In this document: one piece after another, positions 51,335 through 61,207 of the stretch
Layout: the number at the start of each line of letters is the position of its first letter
Position numbering within the stretch: the first letter of the stretch is position 1
NCBI GenBank assembly: GCA_918026815.1
Contig: CAKJVC010000012.1
Coordinates: forward strand, 806,001-870,000
Source of the DNA: Chalara sp. BL73
Lineage: Eukaryota > Ascomycota > Leotiomycetes > Helotiales
Direction: 5' to 3'
DNA: 64,000 nt
The notes under the pieces: generated by a model
Seen by the model: the letters and a program-made list of their open reading frames with translations, nothing else
Database searches by the model: none
Told to the model about the DNA's origin: nothing
Position numbers and translations under genes: made by a program

Positions 51335-52699
51335 ATGGTGTCGAAAGGAAAAGAGAAAGCAGCTGGATCTGCTTTTACAGCTCGTCGACTTATTACTCGG
51401 TTTTCTACAGAGAACCTGAGTCTTGACTTACCTGGTACAACTCGTGTGCGCAGAGAATCAGAAAGAAGTCAACACTCGGAAGAAATCGAAGACGAAACGC
51501 TTCAGGAACGGCAAGGAGACGACGTTGTTATGGACACACAAGATACATTGGCCCGCGAGCTATTTATTGTAGCAGAGCTTCAAAAGGAGATACGTCAGGC
51601 GGAGCAACGCAAGAAGCAAAGACTTACGAAAGCAAGCAACGCTGCCAGAGAACTTGAGAAAGTCAGGAAACAGAGGAGGATCTTAGAGGAGCAGTTGCGT
51701 AGCTTGGATGACTTCGAAGAGAGCCAGGAACTGGCCGAAGAGGGAACCAGGGCGAAACGCCGCCGGCACACCGGTGAAACGCTTCCGAACAGAACAGAGT
51801 TTGAGGGAAGGCCTGAGCGCTAGCTATTCTTTCAGCAACCGGTACTGAAACTCAAGGATCTACCTGATTTCAAGGGGAAGACTTTATTAGAGGTGCAGTT
51901 TTTTGTGTCAGCCGCGGAACGCTGTTTTAGGGCAGACGGAGATTACTACTTTTTTAATGACACGCGGAAGATAGACTATTGTGTTCCTGCTTTCGATGTG
52001 ATGACGGAACGGAAGTGGAACGGCTATAAGTCGGAGGTAAAGGTCGGCAATACTACATGGGAAGAGTTTGTGGCTTTTTTTTATGATTGCTTTACGGATA
52101 AGGACAATCGGGAACTAGACGCAGCCAGCAAGCTAGAGAACGCTAAGCAGCGGGAGAACTAGTCGGTAGAAGCTTTTGCAATACACCTGGAAACGCTCGA
52201 AAGGGAGTTGGGAATCGTGGATGATGCGCACTGTCAACGTACGCTATTCGGAAAGCTTAAGGATGACCTGAAAGCAAGCATATTGCGCTATAGGGATCTT
52301 TTTAAGAGCCGGAAAGCGCTGATATTTTTGGCCCGAAAGATAGAGAGCGTAGAGAAAATCATTAGCAATTCCAGTAGCTCAAATAAAAGAGCTGCGAGGA
52401 ACCTGCGGAGAGGCGCTGATGCTTTTGCGTTTACGGCCGAATCAGAAACGCCGGCTTAACGCTTTGTGGCAGGAAATACTCAGAGAAACACAAGAGGCAC
52501 TTTGAGTGAAGCGAATCGCACTTTTATCGGTACCGGCACAGGAGGTAGACGTAGCACTATTCGATGCTATCGGTGCAGTGAAGAAAGTCATTTATTCTTT
52601 AAATGCCTCAATATAGAGTGCTACAATTGCAAAAAAAAAGGTTATATTTCTACTAATTGCTTAGAGCTTAGGCAGAGAAACGGAAGAGCCCGTTTTTAA
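51335..52699 (+). pseudogene. gag: Retrotransposon gag, three internal stops
   Basis: One continuous frame from ATG at 51335 to TAA at 52697-52699, broken by TAG at 51821 and 52160 and TAA at 52457. It has an N-terminal coiled segment, a capsid-like middle (WEEFVAFFYDCFTDKDNREL) and two zinc knuckles near 52565-52660. The first knuckle, CYRCSEESHLFFKC, is a perfect CX2CX4HX4C. The second, CYNCKKKGYISTNC, has Tyr where the His ligand is expected. There are no frameshifts, only point changes. Confidence 0.85.
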
Positions 52700-55600
52700 T
52701 ATTTTCTTTGCCAGGAAGGACGGGCAAAAACGCAGAAAGAAGGCGGATAGTTATTTCAGTACGGGTATTTAGTGCCGAAAGAAGAACGGAAGAGGTACAG
52801 GCACTTATCGACAGCGGTGCGGAGCAGAGTTGTGTAAAACAGTTTTTGGCTATGCGGCATAATTGGGAATCGAAGGACGCCTCGTTCTAACTGGCTACAG
52901 TAGAAGAAAAAGAAGTTGTTACTTACGGAATCAACAATATCGGGCTGACTATTACTGATTCCGAAAGCACTACGAAACTTTACCGACACGACTTCGTAGC
53001 GTGCGACTTTGACATACCAGACGTTTCTTTTATATTAAGGTATTTTTGGTTGGAGCAGATCGACCTAGTTATACGTTTTTCTACAGGAAGCTGGCGATAC
53101 TTTTTCGAAACGTCTCAGATTAGAGTGCTCAGCGTTAAGAACTTCTGCAAAGCTAGCAAAGGCCAGGTAATCTATTGTTTAGTTTTACGGCGAGTAGAAA
53201 AAAGCCCAGTATTGCTTCTTTTTGAGTATACAAGCTATGCTGATATGTTTAACGATGTTTCCGCAAACATTTTACTAAAGCATTATTCGATGGAGCACCG
53301 AATCAACTTCGAGCCGGGGACGGTACTGCTGTAGGGCTTCGTTTACCCGTTTTTAGAGAAGGAATTGACAATACTGAGAGAATATTTCGAATCTTTTTTA
53401 TTAAAAGGATAGATCCGCCGATTTACTAGCTTTGCAGAAGCGCCGATCCTATTCGTACCTAAGAAGGACGGTTTTTTTAGGCTATGCGTGGACTACAAAG
53501 GATTGAATAGAGTTACGATCAAGGATAGAACGCCGTTGCCTTTGATCAGTAAAACGCTGGATAGGCTTCGCCGCTTAAAGCGATTCACGAAAATAGATTT
53601 TACTAATGCCTACTACAGAATACGCATCAAGGAAAGCGATGAGTAGAAAACGGCGTTTCGTACTCGATACGGCTACTTCGAGTATCTGGTTTTTTTTTTT
53701 GGGCTTTCGAACGCTCCAGCTACGTTCCAAGCTTATATCAACCAAGCGCTGGTCGGCTTTGTCGATGTGATTTGCGTGGTTTATTTTGATAATATACTTA
53801 TTTTTTCGGAAAGAATCGAAAACTATACGAAAGCGGTTTATAAGGTTCTCGAAAAGCTACGGAAGTACAAGTTATACGCAAACTTTTTTAAGTGCCGCTT
53901 TAATACGGATACTGTTGAGTTTCTAGGCTTTATTGTAGGGCCAAAAAGCATAGAAATAGATTTTTTTCGCGTGAAAACCGTAAAAAAATGGCCTGTGCTT
54001 ACGTGCTATAAAGATATCCAGGTTTTTTTGAGGTTTACTAACTTTTACAGACGATTCATTAAGGAATACGCTCGTATTTGTGTGCTACTGACAGACTTTT
54101 TTAAGAAAATGAAAAAGCTTACGGCTTCTTTCCGAGTAGGGCCCGAAGCGCTGGCGAGCTTTAAGGTCTTGAAATCAAGATTCCGGGAAACACTTCTGCT
54201 TAGACATTTTGATTTGCAACGTAGAATCAAAGTGGAAACAGATGGCTCTAAATAGGCTATAGCCGGGATCTTTTTGCAGCTGTTCGGAGAAGGGAAGGAA
54301 GCTAGATGGCACTTTATCGCTTTTTACTTAAAGAAGCTTACTTCTGTTGAGTCTCGATATGACACTTACGACATAGAGTTGATGGCGATAGTTTATGCTT
54401 TCCGACAATAGGGGCAATACTTTCGAGGCAGTGCCGATACCGTTACGGTTCGCACCGACTACAACAATTTGAAATATTTCATGACAAAGAGGAAGCTTAC
54501 AGGCCGCCAGGCGAGATGGGCCGAAGGCTTGGGCGAGTTTGATTTTGTGATTGAGTTTAGACTAGGCAAGACTAATTTCGCAGACGGACTTTTACGGAGG
54601 CCGGACTATAGGGAGTCGACGCCGAATCGAGGGCGAGGCGGAGAAGAGGCAGAAACGTTTCTTCCGACTTTGTATGACAAACTGCGTGTGGCAGGGTTGT
54701 TTCATGCTTTAAAGGACTATCTGGGAGGTGTGCTTCCAGGTGGCACGAGTTGGGCGCGCTCGTGTGAAGTCGCGTTTACCCCGGGGGGTAGGCGCTCCCG
54801 AACCGGTGAGATGCCGGAGCTAGAGACAAACATGACAAAGTTATGGGCCAGAGAGTACTGCGGCGTAATCCGAAGAGTTGGATTTAAGCCTGTTGCTGGC
54901 ATAGCTGGTTGCAAACAGCGCGTGCTACGGAAGGTAGCGATTATGTCGTTATCGACCGAAACGGTATATGGTGAAGTGACGAAGCCGATTCGGGACGTTT
55001 TGACGGAACTGCAGAAGACTGATCTTTTCTCAGTCCGGAAGATTACCGAGGAGACTACGAAGCGAAGCCGAACCGGGGCGAAGAAGCTATGGAGCATAGG
55101 CCACGAGGATGGCTTACTTCGTTATAAGGGAGCTGTATATGTCTCTGACGAGAGATTAATACGCGCAGAGATAATTCACGTGCATTATGATGAGGAGCTT
55201 GCCGGCTACTTTGGCGTGCGTAAAACGCGCGAGCTAATAGGCCGAAAGTACTATTGGCTTGGTTTGAAAAATGATGTCAAGAAACATGTCAAGACGTGCA
55301 CGGAATGCTAGAGGGGCAAACCGAGAAGGCACCGAACCTACGGCGAGTTGGCTTCGATCTTTATTTTCTTGAAACTATGGGAAGAGATAACTATGGATTT
55401 TATTACAGATTTACCGCCCAGCAAAAGGCACAACTAAATATATGACTTTATACTAGTTATAGTTGACAGATACACTAAACTAGCACGCTATATAGCTGTA
55501 CGGAAGAGTATTCAAGCTTATAAGCTTGCGGAACTGTTCATGAACTGTATTTATAAGGATTTCGAATCCTCAAAAGGAATCACTACCGACAGAGGGTCTG

Positions 55601-56490
55601 TCTTTACAAGCAAATTCTGGAAAGACTTTATGTATTACTTGAAGATTCGCCGCCGACTTTTTACCGCTTTTTATCCGCAGACGGACGGCCAGACAGAACG
55701 ACAGAATCAAACTCTGGAATTCTATTTGAGAACGTATTGCAATTACAGACAAGATAACTGAGTCTCGAAACTGGCTTTGGCGGAATTCATATACAACAAC
55801 TCTGTTTACGCAAGCACCGGCAATATCTTGTTTAGACTACTTTACGGCTTCGATTCTGAGCTGGGCTTGAACGTCGGGGACGACGTTCCCGAAAGAAAAG
55901 TGCCGGCAGCTGAAGAAAGGATCAAGCTTTTAGTGGAAGAGCGAAAGAAGCTTTCGAGTAACTTTCGAAAAGCTTACGAAGAGCACAGAAAGTACTACGA
56001 CGCAAAACACAAGCCAACTCGTTTCCGCGTAGAAAAGAAAGTGATGCTGGCTTCGAAAAATATTCGACAACTTAGGCTTAGCCGCAAGCTTGCAGACAAA
56101 TATTTAGGACTATTCAAAGTTTTAGAAGTTATTGGAGATTACGGGCAAGCTTACAAGCTAGAGCTACTACTATTCTACAAGATCTACAATATGTTCTATG
56201 TATTTCTATTAGAGTCGTGGCATAGACGTGAAGGAGCCGTTGAAAAACCGGCGCTGATTCTAGTACAGGAAGAAAAAGAGTACGAAGTGAAAGCTATTTA
56301 AGCTTACTGAACTACAAAAAAGGGAATAGAGTATTTAGTGCGCTGGAAAAAGTATTCTTCTGCAGAAGACTTATAGGAGCCTGCGAAGAACTTTCGAAGC
56401 GCCGGCGAAGTAGTACAGGAGTATCACCGGGAAACTACGTTTGAAATAGCAAGAAAATCGAGGAAAAGGAAACGGAAAGGAGCAAAGTAG
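52672..56490 (+). pseudogene. pol: Retrotransposon pol (PR-RT-RH-IN-chromodomain), twelve stops
   Basis: Single frame, -1 relative to gag and overlapping it by about 28 nt, broken by stops at 52888, 53332, 53410, 53644, 54253, 54409, 55309, 55435, 55759, 56299, 56308 and 56374. Domains seen: aspartic protease DSGA (52810); reverse transcriptase with [32 protein letters not shown] and VVYFDNILIFS; RNase H VETDGSK and YDTYDIELMAIVYAFRQ; integrase HHCC zinc site (HVHYDE ... HVKTCTEC) and catalytic TMDF, TTDRGSVF, QTDGQTERQNQ; and a chromodomain (GIEYLVRWKKYSSAEDL then EPAKNF). The YFDN replaces the catalytic YxDD. Several stops replace expected Trp or Gln. No frameshift. Confidence 0.9.
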
Positions 56491-56600
56491 TCAATTTATG
56501 CTCGAAAGCAAACAGCAAGAGCCCGGAGGCGAAACGATAGGTGCCCGAAGGCGAAGCTAAACGTCCAGAAAACTACTCGCCGCTAAAGCAGCCGCCACTA

Positions 56601-56835
56601 CTTCTTTTACTACTTCGATTCTTTCTCGACTTTTTTTTTTTTCTTTTTTTCTACTTCTTTTTTTTTCTTTTCTTTTTCTTTTTTTTTTTTTTTTACTTCC
56701 TTTTCTTATTTTATTACTCTTCTTTTCTCTTTCTTCTTTTTCTATCTTTTTATTCCTTTCTTTTTTTTTCTCGGAAGCAAACTTTTTCCCATCGTTATTC
56801 TTTTCGTTTTTTTTTTCGTTTTCGTTTTCGCTGAT
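56601..56835. repeat. T-rich low-complexity tract inside the retrotransposon
   Basis: About 235 bp almost purely pyrimidine on the plus strand (T with scattered C), with only a few A/G interruptions. It lies between the pol stop and the opposite-strand gene. The minus strand is GA-rich and encodes the Lys/Glu-rich end of that gene at its edge. Confidence 0.8.
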
Positions 56836-57362
56836 GCCGGCCTAACTAAATCAGATCGGCTACGAGTCGAAAAGAGTTCGATTACTTACTGCTACCCGCT
56901 GCAATTTAACCAACTCCTGCAGGAGGGAATTGGTTTTTCTGGCTTTCGTGAGGAAGGCCAAGAAAACCGCTTTTACTTCTTTGGGGTGGGCCTGTTGGCG
57001 AGACAGGGCTTTCGAACGATTTTTGATCTCCGAAAAGACTCGAGCGATGGCCCCACGGAGGCGTTTCTTGCGGTCGTCGGAGCCGGGACGCTCCCGAAGC
57101 AGACGAGACCAGCGTGCGAAGCGACTACCACGGCGACGGAGAGCAGCCGGCAGCTAGCCGGAGTTAGATCGAAAGGGTATCGAAGCTACGAAGTACTTAC
57201 GGGAAGACATTTGGCTTTAAGGCCGCGGCAGCGAGAGCACTTGATGCTGTTTTTTTTATCGAAGGAGCAGCAGACTTCGGGCTTAAAGCTCGCAATCTTC
57301 GCGCAGCGAAGGCAGACGGAAGTGGCCGAAGCCGAGACGGAGGCGGAACGCGGAGCAGACAT
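56794..57362 (-). CDS. Opposite-strand three-exon Cys-rich (Zn-cluster-like) gene inside the retrotransposon
   Basis: Reads against gag-pol. Exons 57362-57201, 57153-56890 and 56841-56794; introns of 47 and 48 bp with perfect GTAAGT donors, a CTAAC branch-like site in intron 1, TAG acceptors, and all junctions in phase 0; 157 residues. Residues 17-52 carry C-x2-C-x10-CC-x9-C-x2-C-x6-C (CLRCAKIA ... VCC ... KCSRCRGLKAKC), reminiscent of fungal binuclear zinc clusters but with wider spacing. Then a basic Arg-rich stretch (LPAALRRRGSRFARWSRLLR), a helical segment (VFSEIKNRSKALSRQQ, AVFLAFLTKARKTNSLLQEL) and an acidic/basic end. No stops interrupt it, unlike gag-pol, and it is visibly GC-richer. 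Function unknown; nucleic-acid binding is a guess. Exon 3 is the least sure. Plus-strand ORFs here are its shadows. Confidence 0.6.
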
Positions 57363-57688
57363 AGTAGTAGTAGTAGTAGTAGTGATAGTGTTAGTGATAG
57401 TGTTGCAAAGAGGAAAAGAAAACGCAGTTAGGCGGAGAGGAAGCGCTTATTTATAGGCTGAAATTCGACTATTACTTATTTCTATTTATGACTGGGAAGC
57501 TATTGTTGCTGTTACTTATTCATTTTGGGGGTATTGTTGATTGTTTTTATTGTACTCAGTTTCCGCTTTTTATTGTACTCAAGTTGTTGTTCGCTACGAG
57601 CTTTCTTCGGCTCATTTTCGATTGCTCCACGAGCTGGCTACAATACTAAGCTACTATACTCGCGCCTGGAGCTTACAATACTAGCATG

Positions 57689-57705
57689 AACGTCGGGACG
57701 ACGTT
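57689..57705 (+). other. Perfect hairpin before the polypurine tract
   Basis: Inverted repeat AACGTCG / CGACGTT with a GGA loop, 7-bp stem, ending 2 bp before the polypurine tract. A near-identical stem with loop GGGA occurs inside pol at 55870-55887. Role unknown; may be structural in the RNA. Confidence 0.7.
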
Positions 57706-57707
57706 TT

Positions 57708-57718
57708 AGAGAGGGGGG
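57708..57718 (+). other. Polypurine tract
   Basis: AGAGAGGGGGG followed by CAA and the 3' LTR TGTCAGG. Position and composition are those of the plus-strand DNA synthesis primer of LTR retrotransposons. Confidence 0.85.
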
Positions 57719-57721
57719 CAA

Positions 57722-57924
57722 TGTCAGGCGCCAGGATGTCACGTGCTAAGGGGCACTGAGAGGGGCTCGGTAAAGGCACTAAGGCTTGGCATGTATGGGC
57801 ACGTAGGGAGTCGCCAGGGGTTCGGAGGGTATAAGTAGGGGACTCGGGACGTAGTAGAGAAGGTAGAGATTAGTCTTGGTATTAATTGCAGTTGACTTGT
57901 GCCACCCTACTCCAGCACCTTACA
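57722..57924 (+). repeat. 3' LTR, 203 bp
   Basis: Same ends and length as the 5' LTR. Five differences, all transitions (for example ACTAAGG for ACTGAGG, TATTAAT for TATCAAT, CACCTTACA for CACTTTACA). CACGTG at 57740-57745. Followed directly by the CGTAG duplication. Confidence 0.95.
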
Positions 57925-58234
57925 CGTAGCGCATAGGCTAAAAGAACTTAGCTCGCTCTGCGAGGCACGTGATTATTTATTATTTTATTTAAATTTTAAT
58001 ATATTAAAATTTAAAAAAAACCCCCCTTTTATGATTATTAGTAAAATAGATATAAAAATAAATAGTAAAATAATAAAAAGTTTTAATATTTTGTTAAACG
58101 TTTAATTTAGTTTCATTATTATTAATTTAAGCTACCTTTTTTCAATGGTTTTTTTATTACTGTTTGTATTTAAAATTTAAAAAATTTATTAAACAAAGTT
58201 TTTAGTTTTAATTTTGTATTAATAGTATTTATTG

Positions 58235-58360
58235 TGTCACAGTCCTAGGGATCACGTGCACTTGGCTATGTCGCGCCACAGCTGCGAACACTTATTAGTT
58301 CGCCTAGCTAGGACCCTAAAACTGGCCATAGTTATATAAAAGCAGTTCCAGCAGTAGTTA
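58235..58360 (+). repeat. LTR-like island in the AT-rich block
   Basis: Less mutated segment starting TGTCACAGTCCTAGGG, containing CACGTG at 58253-58258 and a TATATAAAAGCAG element at about 58336, like the U3 part of an LTR. The right edge and any partner LTR are not visible, so it is only tentatively the 5' end of a decayed element. Confidence 0.4.
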
Positions 58361-59583
58361 CACTTTTTTTTTTAGTTTAGAATTTTCGTATTAAAATACT
58401 TTACAAACAGCTATTACTAGCGCTTGTATTAGGATCGTAATATTATTCTAAACTTTTTTTTACGCTTTTTTACAGAAAATATTAAATATATTGTATTTGT
58501 ATTTAATAGTACAGTTTACACTTTAATAGTGTATTGCTATAAACTTAGTTTAACCCTTTTTTTTTTAACTTGTTAACTTATTAACGTGTAATTAGTTTGT
58601 CGGTTAATACCGAATTGCATCGAACTTATTTTATTTAAAAATCGAATTTTTATTATTTACTTTGATTTTTTTTTTTTAAAAATTTAAAAAAAACCAGAAT
58701 TATAGCAAGAATTTTTGCTATAAAAAAAACTGCTGCTGCAAATAATCGACGTATTACGTTTTTATTTAATTATAAAAACTAAACTGTTAATTATAGTAAA
58801 ATTCTCGAATTAACAGTTTTTATAGTATACAAAAATAAAAATAAATTGTATATTTAAATATATTTTTTTAAATTTTTGCGCTGTTAATCAAACCAACAAA
58901 ACAATTACATTATAAACTAAATTTATTTAAAAACAAAATACAAAAATTATTGCTTTAAAAAAACAAGTAAAAAAAATTAACAATATAAAAGTTAAAATAC
59001 GAAAACTAAAAACAAAACTTATTAGCAAATAAGCTGTTATTAATTATTATGTCGATTAGCTTTTACAAAACGGTTTTTAAGTTTGTAACAACAAAACAAT
59101 TAAGCTTTTTAATACTGTTATATTTACTAACAAAAAAAATTAGTTTTAATAGCTAAAAAATACAAATAAAAAGCAAGTTCGAAGTAAATTATAATTATTT
59201 CGATATAAAAAAAGCAAAAATAGTTTATTTATTTAATTGTACTATAAACGACACGTTAAAGTATTTCGAAATTTGTTATTGTTTTATAAACAAAAATCGA
59301 TTTATTAATACTAAAAAAATAATGCAGTTTTTAACTAATATTTATTCGGATTTTTTAAAGTTTAAAACGTTTGTATTAAATTTAAAAAGTTATATATAAA
59401 GCCGTTTTAAAAAAAAATCGAATTTTATATCGACTTTTTATATTTAACCGGTTAATCGAAACTTGTTACAAGTAAATAGTATACTAATCTTTACAACAAA
59501 CTATTAATTAATTTGCAGCAAATAGTATCGTTTACATTAGTACAGTATTCGACTTATTAAAAGTTTATTAATTATTGTACAAC

Positions 59584-59775
59584 TGTCACGATCACGATCT
59601 TATGGCCTGTAAGGGCGCTGAATAGGTGCTTCAATTACAAGAATACTAAACTAAGGAGGAAAGGTGTAGCTGTTGCTGTGGCATCCCTGATATCAAGACC
59701 ATGACCACGTGACCACCATAGGCGAGCTGGTAAGCGAACCAATGAGCGTCTGGTGCGATATTGAGGAGCGTGACA
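59584..59775 (+). repeat. Solo LTR (family TGTCACG...CGTGACA), copy 1
   Basis: 192 bp with short terminal inverted repeats TGTCACG / CGTGACA and a perfect 5-bp target duplication ACAAC (59579-59583 and 59776-59780). TG...CA ends and a 5-bp duplication fit a solo LTR. CACGTG at 59706-59711. Much less AT-rich than its surroundings. Confidence 0.8.
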
Positions 59776-59974
59776 ACAACTACGAATTTAAATTTAAAAA
59801 AATCGATAAACGTACAAATCGCTATAAACGTATTACAGTTTATAAAAACAAAATTTTAATTGTAAATTTAGCCGAAGTTGTTTAAGTAATATTAAGTTAA
59901 CTAATTAGCAGCAGTATTTTGAAATTTAACAAAATTTAAATTATTTCGAAATTTAAATTTTGTATTACAATTTT

Positions 59975-60166
59975 TGTCACGAAGCCTGTATGGGCGCAAA
60001 GGTAGCTATCATAAGGTTCTATTCGACGATACTAAACTAGAGAGGAAAGGTATGTGGTTGAACGATCCCTCAACCTAATAGAGAATGGAGCACGTGACGC
60101 TCGCCTATGGGAACCGAACACGTGACCCACAACCTCGTAACCTGCATCACGTGACCATTCATGACA
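59975..60166 (+). repeat. Solo LTR, copy 2
   Basis: Also exactly 192 bp, with 5-bp duplication ATTTT (59970-59974 and 60167-60171). It is a divergent relative of copy 1; its right end reads CATGACA instead of CGTGACA. It carries three CACGTG motifs (60091, 60119 and 60148). Confidence 0.75.
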
Positions 60167-60381
60167 ATTTTTGTATTCGCTAACGCAGCTAAAATTTTCG
60201 AGTATATAAAAAATAGAGTTTTTTTTTGTAAAGTATCGAACTATATATTAAAAAATTGGTTTTTAAAGTTAAACAAATTCGGGTTAATAAAAGTATTAAA
60301 ACGTTTAAAAGCTTTAAATTAAACAAAAAAAAATAATGCACAAAAAGTTATAGTAAAAAAACTAAAAAATAGTAATTATTA

Positions 60382-60490
60382 AAAGGGTATTAGTGGAAGC
60401 TTGTGCTGTACGCAAGGTCTGCCCAAGTGCAGTGGTTCAAAAAAATGAATTGACTTGATTATAAAACTTTTTGAAAATTGATCAGAAAAA
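60382..60490. other. Small less-mutated island of unknown origin
   Basis: About 100 bp retaining TC, CC and GG dinucleotides (for example GCAAGGTCTGCCCAAGTGCAG) within otherwise depleted sequence. No LTR ends or duplication recognised. Confidence 0.4.
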
Positions 60491-61049
60491 AAAGTTTAAC
60501 TTTTTTACTAATAACTAAGCTATTACATAAAGTATAGTTTATGCTTTACGAGTAAGCTACATTACTAATTTTTAACACTTTTACTTAATATACTTGTAAT
60601 AAAGCATATACTTAGCTTTTACTATTTTTTTACTGTTTTTTTTGCTTTTTTACTTTTACTTAATTTTAGCTTTTTTTTTTCGAACAAAAAGCCGCTTTTT
60701 TTTTTACTAGTTTTAATAAGCGATAGTATTTTTTAAAAGCAACGTATTTAAAAAGCTTTGTTAGTTCGTTTGCTGCTATAAATTCTGTAAGCACGTACGT
60801 TATTTATATTCGTTTTTTTTCGAACAAATTACAAATGTAGTAATAGCAAATATCGATATACTTTAAGTATTTATACAAATAAAAGTTTTTAATTAAAGCT
60901 AGCGCTTTTTAATTGTTTTCGAAGATTTTTATAGTTTGTAATACTTTTTCGATATATTTTGCGTATTTTATATTACGAAGAATTTGTGCTAGTTACTAGC
61001 TCGTTTTAGTATATATAACTATTGTAATGTATTTTAATTCTGTGCTAAA

Positions 61050-61207
61050 TGTCACGATCACGATCCTATGGCCTGTAAAGGCGCTGAATAGGTGCTTCAA
61101 TTACGAGAATACTAGATGTGGCATCCCTTATAAGTAAAACCATGATCACGTGACCCACATTGGCGAACTGGTAAGCGAACCAATGAGCATCATTGAGGAG
61201 CGTGACA
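61050..61207 (+). repeat. Solo LTR, copy 3, internally deleted
   Basis: 158 bp, closely similar to copy 1 at both ends and with intact TGTCACG / CGTGACA termini, but missing about 27 bp and 9 bp internally. CACGTG at 61147-61152. The flanks (CTAAA and GTTTT) do not form a target duplication, so a rearrangement or flank mutation is likely. Confidence 0.75.

Larger units (their letters stand above)
51069..57924 (+). mobile_element. Complete but inactivated Ty3/gypsy chromovirus-type LTR retrotransposon
   Basis: 6.86-kb element bounded by two 203-bp LTRs and flanked by an exact 5-bp target duplication CGTAG (51064-51068 and 57925-57929). Order: LTR, gag with zinc knuckle, protease, reverse transcriptase, RNase H, integrase, chromodomain, opposite-strand ORF, hairpin, polypurine tract, LTR. 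PR-RT-RH-IN order and a C-terminal chromodomain place it among chromoviruses. At least 15 in-frame stops disrupt gag and pol. I could not identify a tRNA primer-binding site after the 5' LTR (TTCTAATTTCTTTC), so priming mode is open; some fungal relatives self-prime. It sits exactly where gene-rich DNA gives way to the AT-rich block. Confidence 0.95.

Noticed and set aside
51335..56490. Recoded stop codons or an alternative genetic code in the retrotransposon
   Set aside because: All three stop codons occur inside gag-pol, and host genes here end normally in TAA, TAG and TGA. Mutation of Trp and Gln codons explains them.
56930..57456. Two overlapping plus-strand ORFs (56930-57157 and 56986-57456) after pol
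   Set aside because: They are low-complexity, Arg/Val-rich mirror frames of the better-supported spliced minus-strand gene and show no gag-pol or env features.
59584..61207. Copies 1 and 3 as the two LTRs of one element
   Set aside because: Copy 1 has its own perfect 5-bp duplication and the two differ by internal deletions, so separate solo insertions are simpler.
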